Below are positions 10,497 through 21,940 of a stretch of DNA of 64,000 nt, piece by piece. The position numbers and the translations under genes are program-made. Origin of the DNA: Escallonia rubra (Eukaryota; Streptophyta; Magnoliopsida; Escalloniales; Escalloniaceae); assembly GCA_033065855.1 (NCBI GenBank), contig JAVXUO010001447.1, positions 86,476 to 150,475 on the forward strand, in the 5' to 3' direction. The notes beneath the pieces are model-generated. The model ran no database searches, had not been told where the DNA came from, and saw only the letters and a list, made by a program, of their open reading frames with translations. Numbering within the stretch: position 1 is the stretch's first letter; every line of letters begins with the position of its first letter.

Positions 10497-11280
10497 CTCT
10501 CTCTCTCTGTCTCTCTCTCTGTGTCTCTGTCTCTCTCTCTCGTGTCCTCCCCATAAGATTAGGATTAAGTGAACTCTCCATGCACACAGAAGCAGAAGTA
10601 CACCAGATTTACCAGGGTAAACCATTGAATCTTAGCGGCTGTCCGGCATATAAAGATACACTGACGAACTTCGGTCTGTCGCCAATCTTGCTTTGGGAGC
10701 CACACCTTTAGCAATTCCAGAAGCGTAACCAAACATGCAAGCCTTAAAAGCATACATCTCGGCAGCGGTGGACGCCGTGTGAGTTCCATGCCCGTCAGTA
10801 GCCCTCAGCGACCAGAATTCAACAGTGTCATTAATTTTGCCACCGAATCTGCCAGGTCTGTCCAATCCCCCAGCCACTTCGTATCCTTTGGAGAAGAACT
10901 GAGCTCCAATTATCTTCCTCTTACAATTCCTTATGGAGAACTTAATTGCAGTCTCACAAACTCCTTTCCACCTGGTCGGAATGGATCTGAGATTCAGACC
11001 CCAGAAACTACGCCGTTCGGACCAAATTTCGAAGAGGACGCATAAGAGAGAGAGAGAGAGAGAGAGAGAGATAAACACAGTGAGAAAGGGAAGATGGGGT
11101 AGGGGAAATGACAAATTTGCCCATGCCAGGACTTAACGTCCAATATTGAACGGCCATCTAATTTTGGAACCGTTTGTAATGATTTTGTCAACCTCAGGGA
11201 ACACTATTGCCAAAGTTGTAAACACGGGGAGTGAAGTGCAAATACGTCTAAACCTCAGGGGACAGTTTTGCCATTAACCC
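10247..11280 (-). mobile_element. Pack-MULE, 1034 bp, with captured subtilase fragment
   Basis: The ends are GGGTTAATGAGAAAACTG and the complementary CAGTTTTGCCATTAACCC. The terminal inverted repeats extend about 200 bp (10247-10460 and 11085-11280). A perfect 9-bp target duplication, TAATTTTAA, flanks it (10238-10246 and 11281-11289), diagnostic of Mutator-like elements. The inside carries (CT)n / (GA)n tracts next to each repeat and a minus-strand piece of a subtilisin-like protease gene. No transposase is encoded. Confidence 0.88.
10680..11027 (-). pseudogene. Plant subtilisin-like protease (subtilase), captured fragment with catalytic His
   Basis: The minus-strand frame gives an in-frame stretch resembling the N-terminal catalytic region of plant subtilases: IWSERRSF, then PTRWKGVCE, CKRKIIGAQFF, and the active-site block TDGHGTHTASTAA, followed by GIAKGVAPKARLA. 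The catalytic Asp lies upstream in the family and is absent, as is the Ser domain. The reading frame is open across the fragment and runs into a (CT)n-encoded Ser/Leu run at the N-terminal side. It is an exon piece carried by the Pack-MULE, not a protease gene. Confidence 0.85.
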
Positions 11281-11458
11281 TAATTTTAAATCATTAGATT
11301 TAAATTTGGTATTTCATTTATGACAGTTTACTGAGAGTATGGTTTGATCAATTGTTTAGTTGCTATGATAATAGTTGTCCATTTGGTTGTGAGGATATTA
11401 TAGTCAATGTGTAAATGATTGAGTGAGTGACTAAGTTTTGGATATTTGGGGCGTTACA

Positions 11459-12850
11459 GAAGCACTTACGACGGCTACCTATATATTTACTCGTATACCC
11501 CCACAAGGTTACTAATGTCACACCCTATGAGCTTTGGAAAAAAATAAAACCTTCTCTTGGACACCTCAAGGTGTGGGATTCTAAGGCATCAGTTAGGTTT
11601 ACTGATCCTAATTCACCCAAAGTGGTGGACAAGGCAATTGAACGTGTCTTACATTTAATGCTCAGCATATAAAGGTATATAAGTTCTTAACCACATAAAC
11701 TACGGAAGTTGTTAGCCAAAACTTTATTTTGGAATCTAGAGAAGCAAAACTCTTTGAGAACTCTTTCTCTCGAAAATAGACAAATGAAGACACGATCAAT
11801 GAGGATCATGATCAACCTACTCTAGAAATGGGGGAAGGTGATGAACTAAGGAGCAGTAAGAGAATACGAATAGAAAAGTCTTTTGGTCCAGATATTTACG
11901 AATTTATATTTGATGTAGAAAGAAATGAAGATAATTCCTCTTACATATGTAATGTAGAGCATGACAGTCTGACATATCAAGAAGCATAACTTCTCGAGAT
12001 TTTGCCTTATCACAAGAAGCTATAACTAATGAAATCGATTTATAATATCAAACCAAACTTTGGTTATACATCAGTTAAAAAATAAAATTGGTTATACGCC
12101 AAATGAATGTCAAGACTAGCATTTAAATGGTGTTTTAGAGGAAGAGGTGTACATGGAATAATCGGAAGGTTTTGTCCTATAAGGCCAAAACAGAGAGCTA
12201 TTTAAGTTTATCAAATCTATGTATGGCCTTAAACAAGTTCCTAAGCAGTGACATTAATGATTTGACAAAGTCGTTATATCTCATGGCTTAAGAGTAAATG
12301 AATGGTGATAAGTGCATTTATTCTAGTTTAATATTGGATACGATATAATAATAGGATTGTGTTGGAAGCCAAGTTATTTCTATCTTCTTTTTTTCATATG
12401 AAGGATATGGGGAAAGCCATTGTTATTTTGGGTATGAAAGTCATTAGATCCTCGGATTCCATTTCATTGTCAGAGTCTCATTATATTGAGAATTAGATCC
12501 TCGGATTCCATTTCATTGTCAGAGTCTCATTACATTGAGAAACAGTTAAAGATATTTGATCGTAAGGGTTGTGCCCCAGTTACTGCCCCATATGATCCTT
12601 CTATCAAGTTAAGGACAAATAAGGGGAAATATGTTTAACAATAAAAATGATTCTAGCCTAATTGGCAGTCTACTATATATGATGAAGTGTACCTAACCAG
12701 AGATAGCCTTTTCGGTTGGTATTTTGAGTAGGTTTACTCGTAACCCCGGGAAAGTCCATTGGAATGTGGTGTTTAGGGTGCTTAAGTACCATAAAGGCAC
12801 AATGGAGTTTGCATTATCTTACAAAGATTTTCCTAATGTATTAGTAGAAT
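11459..12850 (+). pseudogene. Ty1/copia pol fragment: integrase end, reverse transcriptase and start of RNase H (right piece)
   Basis: The piece starts with the continuation of the integrase (TPYELWKKIKPSLGHLKVW, about 11526-11580). Copia reverse-transcriptase landmarks follow: EEEVYMEQSEGF and KSMYGLKQVPKQ (about 12140-12250), then LIGSLLYMMKCT and SRFTRNPGKVHW (about 12660-12770). Several frames and stops are used, so it is long dead. Together with 1080-1308 it forms one element interrupted by the LTR-type insert. Confidence 0.75.
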
Positions 12851-13720
12851 GAAAGTGGTTGAAGATGATGATGGCGGACAGTAGCTAGCGATCGGTGGTG
12901 AGTAATGGTGTGGGTTCCAGGGTGTTGACAGTCATATGGTGGTGGCGGTGGCTGTGGGAAAGAGGGATAGATGAAGGGGGGGGAGGGAGGGAGAGAGAGA
13001 AATTTGATATGATGGTGTTGTTTACCGTGACGGTGGGGTGATGGTTGGCACGGTGGTGGGAACTAATGATGGCGGCAAAGGGGTGGTGGACTTGGGATGT
13101 TGACCGTGAGGATGTAACAGAGGAGGAAAAAAGATAGGGGAAATGCAAAAGAGAGAGAAATGTAAGAAAATGGTGTGTTGGACAGGGGCAGCACTGACAT
13201 TTCATATATAAAGTTTCATGAGATAAGCAAAAATATACACTTTTTAACCAGTCAGCGACAACGGACACCACAGATACAAACTCATGGCTTTCATGATTGT
13301 CAGTTGCCTTTCCAAAACTTTGTGTCCTTGACCATAGTTTCACGTCATTCTCAACGACCTAGGCATAATTAACCCATAGAGTATGCTTGGATGAAGAATT
13401 TGCAAAGTTTATGTTTGGCACCTTTTACGGATTGGTGTTGTAAAGCTATAATTGGCGATGCTGTAAATAGTTAACAAATAAGTTGACAAAACAAAAGACA
13501 AAAAAAAGGTGGCTGGGATTTGATTTGAAAAGAAGGTGAGATAATGTGTGATGAACGTTAGAAATGTAGAAAGAACTATGGCGCAAAAGTACACTTAAAT
13601 TGTGGAAGGCAAGTTTTTTGTGGATTGGACAAAAGCTAGTCTAGAGTGGTTATTTCAACTGGGAATTTTGGCTCCCCAAATCTCTCTTTCGAATCCCTCC
13701 AATAATTTCACGTATTCACT
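12851..13720. other. No gene recognised; GGT-rich stretch and MITE-like unit
   Basis: 12900-13120 is a GTG/GGT-rich low-complexity stretch. 13384-13620 shares a start (TTGGATGAAGAATTT) and scattered similarity with 21631-21830, suggesting a degenerate MITE family. No coding signal was found. Confidence 0.35.
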
Positions 13721-13839
13721 TTGCAGTTTCCAAAAAGTTCTGCTGTTGCGTCACCAGTAGAGTAATTAAAATAAGCTTTAAGCGGATTCCTAATCCTAAA
13801 AAAGCCTGAATTTGTTTTACCTCTAGACACAGACTATTT

Positions 13840-14180
13840 AATAGTTCAGACAGATGGTTGCAAAGATGGATGGGGAGCAGTTTTGTACTGCTGGGTTGAA
13901 CTGTCAAAGTTTTCCGTCAAGGTTCTTGATTTGATAAAAGCCTGATTTGCAGGCAACTTTTCCTTTTAAGAAGAAAACAAGGAGCCTAGTCTTCTTCTTT
14001 TTGTTCAGTGTCTTCTGCTGTTGCGTCACCAGAAGTTTTCTTCTTAAAAGGAAAGCGGTCGATTCATGTCTATCTATTATTGCTCTAAATCTATCAAAAT
14101 TACAGAAGTATTATCTAGAAGACTCGAAGACATGACACTACGAACTATTAGCTATAATTTATGCCTTCACTCAAGGTACT
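13840..14180 (+). pseudogene. RNase H remnant of a gypsy or caulimovirid-type element
   Basis: The + strand shows short matches to the RNase H region of gypsy/caulimovirid polymerases: an LQTDGC..GWGAVL block near 13848-13890 and a HYELLAIIYAF block near 14135-14170. The intervening DNA contains an inverted repeat (13961-13987 against 14032-14058) and a partial copy of the segment at 13735-13765. The frame is broken and no other domain is visible. I cannot tell a metavirus-like retrotransposon from an endogenous pararetrovirus relic. Confidence 0.35.
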
Positions 14181-14189
14181 TTTAAATCA

Positions 14190-15370
14190 TAAACCAAAGT
14201 AAAATTTTTGGTTGAAATACTCCATCTCAACACACTTCAGTTTGGATGAAGAATATTAAAATAGTAGGAAGTTTAGAAACCCTTGATTTTAAAACTTGCA
14301 ATTCTTGCATTTTGAAATCTTTGAATTCATAGTTTAATGTTTGACATGTTTTGCATAGGGGTATTGCATAACAATAGTTGGTTATTAGATAAACAATTTA
14401 TAAATGAATTGCTGAGAAAAATTGTGAAGTAGATGGTTAAGATTAAAAAAAGGAGAGAGGGAGAACGATGAATGGTTGGAAAAATATAAGAAAGGTGTTG
14501 CATAAATTGTGAAAGGTAGTTCTCCTGTGGATTTAATCAAAACCTTCATCACCCCCACCCCCGCCTCAACCACCCCACTTCCCCCAAAAATCCTCTCCCA
14601 ATCTGCTACCCCCCCCCCCCCCCCCCACGCCCTGCACACATGTTCACATACACCCACACCCTCTCTCACCCCTCGTGACGACACACAATACAGACATAGA
14701 CACACATCCACACCCACACACAACAGAATCACCTTATGACACACGTAGATTCATCTCATGACAAGCAAGTAATACACACACATATTCACCATGTGATACA
14801 CACACTGACATACATATTCACTCGAGTGATAAGCAGAAGAAGCAGAGGTGGAGGAGCAGTGATGCTAGAATGATAAGCGGAAGAAGCAGCAATGGCCGGT
14901 GGTTGAGAAAAAGGTACCATGTTAGCTGCAATGTTGCCATTAGTTGCGAAGTTACCAAAATGTCCCTCAATCAAAGGACTATTAAGTTTTGAAATCTCAC
15001 TTAATGGTCAAAAGGACATTTTTAGTCACGACAATAATTTTAAAGGATCAACCTGAAACGTTTTGTACTCGAAGGATAAAATGGAACATGACTCCGTACC
15101 TAAAGCACCATTTTGTATTACAGTTAAATTAAACGTGATTTGTCATTGGTTCCATGCGGTTAATTCCCTTGTTTCGTCCATTCTTTCATTCATTCGTTAT
15201 CCGGAAAGCTTTTCCCATATTGATTGAGTTGGGTCTGAGTCGTCTGACTGATAGAAATTCATAGGTACTGGGTATTGTATGTAAAGGTGCTTTTAGTGTG
15301 TTTCATACAAGTTCTCCATATGTTTGATTAAAAGGTGTGTTCAACAAAAGGCTTTGGGGTTGTTTTTTTT
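14190..15370. other. No gene recognised; C-rich and CA-rich low complexity
   Basis: The region includes a C-run near 14610-14630 and an ACACAC-rich patch (14636-14800). Long frames here are repeat translations. The rest looks like unremarkable intergenic DNA. Confidence 0.4.
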
Positions 15371-15378
15371 TGGAAAAA

Positions 15379-16029
15379 ATGCAAGTAAAATTCAGATATA
15401 ATAAACAATAATACTTGAATTAGTATAATGAAAGAACCAAGGCTTAGAGGCACGTAAACGCTTCTTGAAGATAGTTGAAGTCTTTTCCACGTGCAAACGG
15501 AAGAATAGCATGGCAGCTCTGTCTTTGAAATTCAACTAAGCTCGGATTCACTGTTTATCCAAGTGAGTTGAATTTCTTTACAATGGATTGTGTATCCACC
15601 TCCGATTGATCAAGCATAAGTTTGAAACAAGTTTTTATTTCAAGTATTTTTTCTCTCAAATGAAGATGGTGTCTCTTCTCTTGTCTTCTTCTCAACTTCT
15701 AGCCCTTTACCCCTTTATATAGTGGTAGAAGAATGTATGTTCTTTGAACATTATCAAATTCTTTGAACCATACAAATTCAAGATTCATCAATGAATCCTA
15801 TAAAAATACAAGGAACTAAAAGATAGGTTAATCTTATCTAAGGAGTATACATGAACTTAAGTTCATGAATCTTTAAATTCATTTAGAAAAACAAAGTTCA
15901 AAGAGTAAAACCTTTGAAAACTTAATAAGTCTCAAGTTCATGGACTTTATCTTTTTGAAAACTAGAGTTCAATGAACTTTATTTTATTTTCAGATATAAA
16001 TATTCAAATTTGAAACACATTTCCAACAG
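15379..16029 (-). mobile_element. Candidate copia-type LTR (minus orientation)
   Basis: Read on the minus strand, the segment begins TGTTGGAAATGTG, a start typical of plant copia LTRs, and a TG at 15379 on the plus strand could be its other end. It includes an AT-rich, TATA-bearing middle (TTTATATAG near 15714). No target duplication could be matched, so the borders are tentative. Confidence 0.35.
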
Positions 16030-16535
16030 TTTTTCCCTTCGGTCTTGGCATGGTGATGTACTTTTGCCGACATAAGATTCTTTTATATCAAATAATTGAA
16101 ATGCTATGTATAATGATGGTGTAAAACTGTAGAAAAATATTATGAATTAACCTCGTATTTCACCTTGTTCAAACGCTCTAGGAGTGGGAGTATGATATAT
16201 GGCTAACCCGTAAAATGGCAGTTAAATTCCACTGGCACCCATATGAGTCATGCTACTTGGTCTACTACTTACAGTTCTAATACTGTTGATTAAAGTCAAG
16301 CTTAGGTAAATTTATTTTTAGAGCTATCTAATTGTCCACCTCCTATAGAGTTTCTAACTTTGCTATTGATTACTTAAACAACTTAAGTAAGTAGTGTAAA
16401 ACCTTGAGAAGTTCCTATATGATGCTATCTCACAGGCTTGTTGCCTTGTTTGATCGTAATGACAAGCACACAAAGACAAGACTACGGTTCGACAGAGAAC
16501 TTTGAAACTTAATCACTAGTTTCCTAGGCAAGGGN

Positions 16536-17910
16536 CAGTACGTTTATAGGATTTCATTTTCGTTTTTGTAACGATGATGAAAAAGATGCCTTTTTTGCGT
16601 ACTTTTATCTTTTTCCGTATTCGTTTTGGATAAAAATCGAAACAATAACCAAAAAAAATGAAAACACCAAAATCTTGTATTCTCTGTGTCAGAGGATACC
16701 AAATCTTGTCTCTACTGTTCACAATTTTCTGCCATGACTCTGCCGCCTTAGCTCTCTCTCTCTCATATATCTCCTCCATTTTCCAATGAATAATAGGGAA
16801 GGGGAAGGGGATGCCACACGAATAGGTTAAGAAGGGGATGCCACACGAGGATGGATTCGGGATGCATTTTTTCACCTATGGTAGGTTAAGAATAAAAAGG
16901 AAAAGAGAAAAGAAAGAGGGAATTACACGAACAAGGAAGGAGAAGGGCAACTCGCGAAGGAGAAATGGAAGGAGAAGGGGAATGGGAATGGGAAGGGGAA
17001 GTCAGACACAGATGTGGGCCCAGGGAAGAAATGGAAGGGGAAGGGGAACCGGGTATTAATGGCGTGAAGGATGAGTTGGGGTGGGCCCTACGTGGAGGGT
17101 TTTGTCTAGTGTTGAGTGATGACTTTATTGGGAGAAATAAAAAGTGGGTATGGAGGGTTGTTGAGAAGATAAATGGAAGGTATAAAAATAATTTGTTAAG
17201 TTAAGAGTAGGGTTAAAATGGGAAGAAATGTGTAAAAATAGTGTAGAAAATGCGAAACATACAAGAATGAATCCAAAAAAGCTAGTGAAAATAGAAATGA
17301 AAATGGTAAATGTACATGAAAAACCGAAAAAAGAAAGAAAGTAGATACAGAAAAAATAAAAAGTACACAAGCCGATTTTAGAACTGAATAACCAAAACAA
17401 AAAAAATAAAGGTGACGTATGGAGCTACGCACAAGAGATACCCATGCATACACTCTACACATTATCAAGCAAGCTAGAGTCTTATACTACCGGCGCTGAG
17501 GCGCACCCACCCAACTCGAGCTGACAGAATTTCTTGATATGAGAAAGCCATTCTAAGTAGTATTTACTGGCTTTCATCTTCATCAAGTACCGATCGTATG
17601 TCTTAGCCAGAAACCAAGACTTCCAGGAATCCCTATTCGTGGGTTGATGATCTTCAAGATTGCTCGTTTTTATCAAAACCTTATCAAAATGGTTCTATCC
17701 CGACCAAGCAACCAGTCAGCGTACTCAAGTGCTCTTAGCTCGTAGCTCGTAGCTCATAGCTCAGAGCAGCGAGATGGCATTGTACAAAACTTAAGGTGGA
17801 CTATCATCGGGGGATGAGATTGAAAAGCTTGACTAATCGTCCCCAAATCTGAAAAACAAAAACAAAATACAAAACACGAAAACAAATTGCGTAATCATAC
17901 AACCCCTAGG
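16536..17910. other. Insert in CHS pseudogene 3' flank; MITE-like ends, purine-rich core
   Basis: The left 150 bases resemble the GGCCCCGTACG MITE family (shared GATGATGAAAAAGAT and GTACTTTTA blocks). The core (16860-17060) is GGAAGGGGAA-rich, and 17200-17410 is A-rich. No gene was recognised. An undetermined base sits just left of it, at 16535. Confidence 0.4.
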
Positions 17911-18268
17911 CAATTCTACACACAACATAAATCTTAACTGTAACAATGCCATAAGAAAACAACAAAAGAAATAGGAACTTAGAGTTAAGTTGACCAACCC
18001 ATCCCACATTAGAGCTCACCTAAAAGGATACGCTATCGATAACCATTGTCTTGACGTGACCATGACACAAACCCAAAGAGGACACCCCACTCAAGCCCAT
18101 GTGTAGTGGTTTTAAGCTCATCCTTTGAAGATGACTTTTTCATTTCATCCATTATGAAGAGTCCACATGCACTTGACTTGTATCTTTACTCAGGATCAAG
18201 ATTCTCTGCTGTATAGCAGATGTGCTGTATCAAAAAAATTCCGCTAAATATTTTTTAGCAACAAAAAT

Positions 18269-18705
18269 TGTCATTATTAATATCAACAATAACAACAAAA
18301 TGCTTTCAGTGACAATCTTTTACAGCTAAATGTTGTACAACACATCCGTAGTACAGCACCCGGATGAGCAATCTAGATAAGGGAGTTCCAGTCAAATATA
18401 ACATATAATCTCATTAAAATATCAATGTTGTTTGTAAGAGTAATGGTTGTCCATAAACATGTAATGTTCTATAAGCATTTTGTTGTATAAACATGTATTG
18501 TCATTATTAATATCAACAATAATAACAAAATGCTTTCGGTGACAATCTTTTACAGCTAAATGTTGTACAACACGTCTGTTGTACAGCACCCGGATGAGCG
18601 ATCTAGATAAGGGAGTTCCAGTCAAAGATAACATATAATCTCATTAAAATATCAATGTTGTTTGTAAGAGTAATGGCTGTCCATAAACATGTAATGTTCT
18701 ATAAG
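18269..18705. repeat. Tandem duplication, two ~207-bp units, period 230 bp
   Basis: 18269-18475 and 18499-18705 are nearly identical, separated by a 23-bp spacer. Each unit includes a piece of the CHS pseudogene (CACCCGGATGAGC, the reverse complement of the AHPGG-coding stretch). The duplication therefore arose after the gene had begun to decay. Confidence 0.9.
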
Positions 18706-18709
18706 GAGT

Positions 18710-20540
18710 TCAGACACACAAAAATATTCGGCAAAAGTTTGTTTTGTTTACTCCTTACTTTTCTCGATTTGATAATAAACCACAAAACAGAGAGTCAGAT
18801 AAAAGTCGTAGCTCAAGATAGGACCCAATGCAAGTAAGAGACGTAAGCTCGTCACAATTAGAAAACTTTCTCCCCTTCATCTAGAACATTATACTTAATA
18901 AGTTACATTGTTAGCGCTATACAAACGTAAATTAGCAAACGGTAACTTTAAACCATTTTGTGATATATATATATGTCCTATTCTATAAATACAACTATGC
19001 AAACAAAACCGGGAAGCCTCATATTTTTGTCCTAAATATTTTTACAAAAACAAATTGTCCCTTTTTATTAAAACTGATGTAAACTACTCCTACTTTTTAG
19101 GTGGTCTTGGAAAACCAAAATTTCACATAATTTTCAGACATTACAAAATGAGCTTATTAGCACAAAATGTGAAGCCCAGGAAAATAGCACTAACGTGAGG
19201 TCTAAAAGGTTTCATATAAAACGTAATAGGCACAGACTATCAAACATAACGCCTTGGTTCGATGTTAAGAACTCAAACTATTTACTATTTTTTTCAACAA
19301 TAGACCTCCTCGTCAAATCACCGAAATTAATAACTCAAAATCCGCTTACTCGCATGTAATTAGCAAGAAACCAACAAATATGCCACATATATCAATTCAG
19401 ATAAGTTTTAAATCTAAACCAAACAATAGCAGCCAGCAAACAACACCACCTCTAAGATAACACAACTTGCACAAGCGCAACATAGTATATTATTTCTAAA
19501 TCCATAAATATTCTACGGCAATATTTCGTCCGCTTCATAATACTTAATTAATTTCGTAAACCTACCAATACTTGATAATTTTACATCTTGGTTGGGATGC
19601 TACTCTTAACAACAGAATACTTTAGAGCTATTAGTTTTCAAACTGGCAAAAAGATCCTACCAGCTAGTGAACACAATGACCTCTTCTACAATGTGTAACC
19701 CCAATTTTCATTTACATTTCAAAGTTTTGATCGCACTAGAAGCACAATTCATAAGGTATGCCGATTTTTTTACCAGTTTTGATGGCATAAATATGCAGGA
19801 ACCAAATGTACATTACAAAGTCTTGTACCAGTATTTAGTTTAGTTGTGCTAGGAGATTTTCATGACCAGCATAAGTGATCTTTTACAGCAAGTGACACCA
19901 CGTGAACTTTGCATCCAAGACGTCAATGCCTTGTACCTAGCTTGACCCTTGACCCTCGTACTCGTAAGAAAACTAAAGAATTAGAGGACTCTTATTCTTT
20001 AATTTACATAAGCCAATAGCAATTTTTTAATTTTTTTTTTGTTACAGTAGAATCATATAAGACCATGCAATTTTAGCTAACTTTGTTACCGAAAATATAT
20101 AGCCTATCAAAAAGTAGCGCATTGGTGGTATAAATCCTGTATGTGTAATATTTGCGTTGTCAAGACACTTAAACAAAAAACACGTGGAATAAGGAGGAAG
20201 CTTTTGAGTACCTCAAAACAGATTAGGACAACATACACATTAGTAAGGATAAATCAATGAGTTTTATAAACCACAAATTATTTAGAAACTCTCATCATTT
20301 CACCAAACTTTAGCAAGCAGTTACTTCCCTAGGAAAGTTATACCAAGTCATGTTGTTTTAATATTTAATCAGTGCCAGATACATAAGCATTTCTTTTTCT
20401 CTTTCAGATAGTAAACTGCAAAGCTATGCAATTCAAAACAAATAACGCCATTCTGTTGCAAAATTTAAGCTTTGAAGAGTATTTCCTACAACAAAATATA
20501 AGCAAAACTGGGTGCTAAGCCTAATAACAATATGTAGCGC
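18710..20540. other. AT-rich spacer inside CHS pseudogene; no gene
   Basis: No open frame of note, no terminal repeats and no domain were recognised. It separates two blocks of the CHS pseudogene and must be inserted or heavily diverged sequence. Confidence 0.4.
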
Positions 20541-21940
20541 GCTGCAGTGCTCTTAGAGCAAACCACAAGCATAAGTGCGCGATTATTATTCTCGGTTAGG
20601 TCTTTAGCCAGGCGATGAACCATGCCACCCGCAAAACAACCTTGCTAATGCAGCATTGGCGATTGACCAAAGAGTGAAGGCCGAGGAGCTTCATGAGCTG
20701 GCAGTCCGCGCGAGCACGTTCACACCACGTTCACACCCTTTCTCTGATTGCCTTTGTTGCTGCTTCCTTTCCAAGGTTTGGTACCTCTACCACCACCATC
20801 AAGTCAGTATTTTTGTATTTTCTTTCCAAATTTTCTCAACTGGGTGCATGTAACGCTTTCTCGCCTGAAATACATATAGTGAAAAGTGTTCTTATTAATT
20901 TGGACTCTAGCAATCCAAGTCCATAAAGCCTGCATAAAATCCAAGCCCTCAAGCGTCTAATTTGTCGTTAGAACGCAAAATTTTGTGGTAGGGAAGAAAA
21001 GAAGCTCCATTAGCCACTAAATTTTGCTTTTGAAGATAAAATATTTGTACGGGCTCGTTGTATATGACCAACTTCCTTTAAACTATATTTTGGTTATCGC
21101 ACACAAAGTTTTTTATAAATATATAGAGATATATCTCCAAGAGTGAGTGTGGTCCTCTTGTAAAAGCTTCTTGCGTATTAAAATCATCTTTAGTTCAACC
21201 GTGCCTATTGTGTATGTGTGTGAGTGTGAGTCGCAGAGACTAAGGCAACTCCACACCAAGGAGAGGAGGCATCAAGTGTTGGTGAGGTATTTGCCAACGG
21301 GACTGGCAAGTTTTGGGACAAAAGGCTGACTTATTCGACCATCGGTTGACTTGGCTTGTCTAGGTGACGCACGGCTTGAGCGTGAGTTCCGATCCCACGA
21401 CTCTATTAGGACGTGACAAGTGCGTGATACTCTATTTTACATTTTTTATGTATTTGCACTTGGCAGAGTGCATTGAATCTGATCAAAGACTTGGTACGTT
21501 AACTTCTTTTGAAATTTCCGTATAAGCATATGTAGATTAGTATCATGTAATATTTTATGGAATGTAGAAGTGGGAGGCGATATCTTACAACTTTGGCAAA
21601 AATGTGCCCCACAACATTTTAAAACTTTTGGATGAAGAATTTATAAAGTCTAATGTTTGTGAACAATTGCGAGTAAGTAATCAATAACTATATTTAATCA
21701 CAAAATGAATATATAACAAAATAATTGCAGAAATAAAGGATAAAAAATAGATGGTTGGGATTGGAAAAGAAGGTGAGAAGATGAACGTTAATTGTAGAAG
21801 GTAGTTCTGCAGTAAATTTGAACTAGGTTTGACTTTAACAGCGTAATCAAATCTCTCAATCAAATCCATACGCTTACCGGTTGATTTCGTTCGAGTTACA
21901 TTCAAATTATGAGCTGGAATTTCCGCTTTAACCACTCTCC

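Larger units (their letters stand above)
1309..11458. mobile_element. LTR-type insert (candidate solo LTR) swollen by nested transposons
   Basis: The left boundary starts TATAATATCCCA and the right boundary ends GGGGCGTTACA. These resemble the ends of the solo LTR at 29827-31223 (TGTAATACCCCA ... GGGGCGTTACA), with the first TG mutated to TA. Both sides are flanked by GAAGC (1304-1308 and 11459-11463), a 5-bp target duplication as made by LTR-retrotransposon integrases. The interrupted host is copia pol, whose reading frame is continuous across the site when the insert is ignored. At least four other elements sit inside. Subtracting them leaves about 2.8 kb, longer than the other LTR, so more unrecognised inserts may exist. 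No internal gag or pol was found. Confidence 0.6.
16390..21590 (-). pseudogene. Chalcone synthase pseudogene, scattered and interrupted (CHS array copy 0)
   Basis: Blocks in CHS order on the minus strand match CHS1/CHS2. About 16390-16530 is the 3' flank. 17985-18195 is the C-terminal coding end and 3' UTR. 18345-18400 is the AHPGG-region block, duplicated at 18576-18630. 20541-20864 is the middle and start of exon 2. 20865-21590 is the intron, ending at the original donor GTAAGATATCGCC. Exon 1 is absent beyond the donor: the sequence changes abruptly at about 21590. Exon 2 has internal deletions (near 20728-20735), frameshifts and a 2-kb gap (about 18710-20540) of AT-rich DNA. A roughly 1.4-kb insert (about 16536-17910) separates the 3' flank. 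It cannot encode an enzyme. Confidence 0.8.

Noticed and set aside
16535-16535. Single undetermined base (n) as a possible natural junction
   Set aside because: It is an assembly ambiguity, though it lies at the edge of an insert and deserves care when judging that border.
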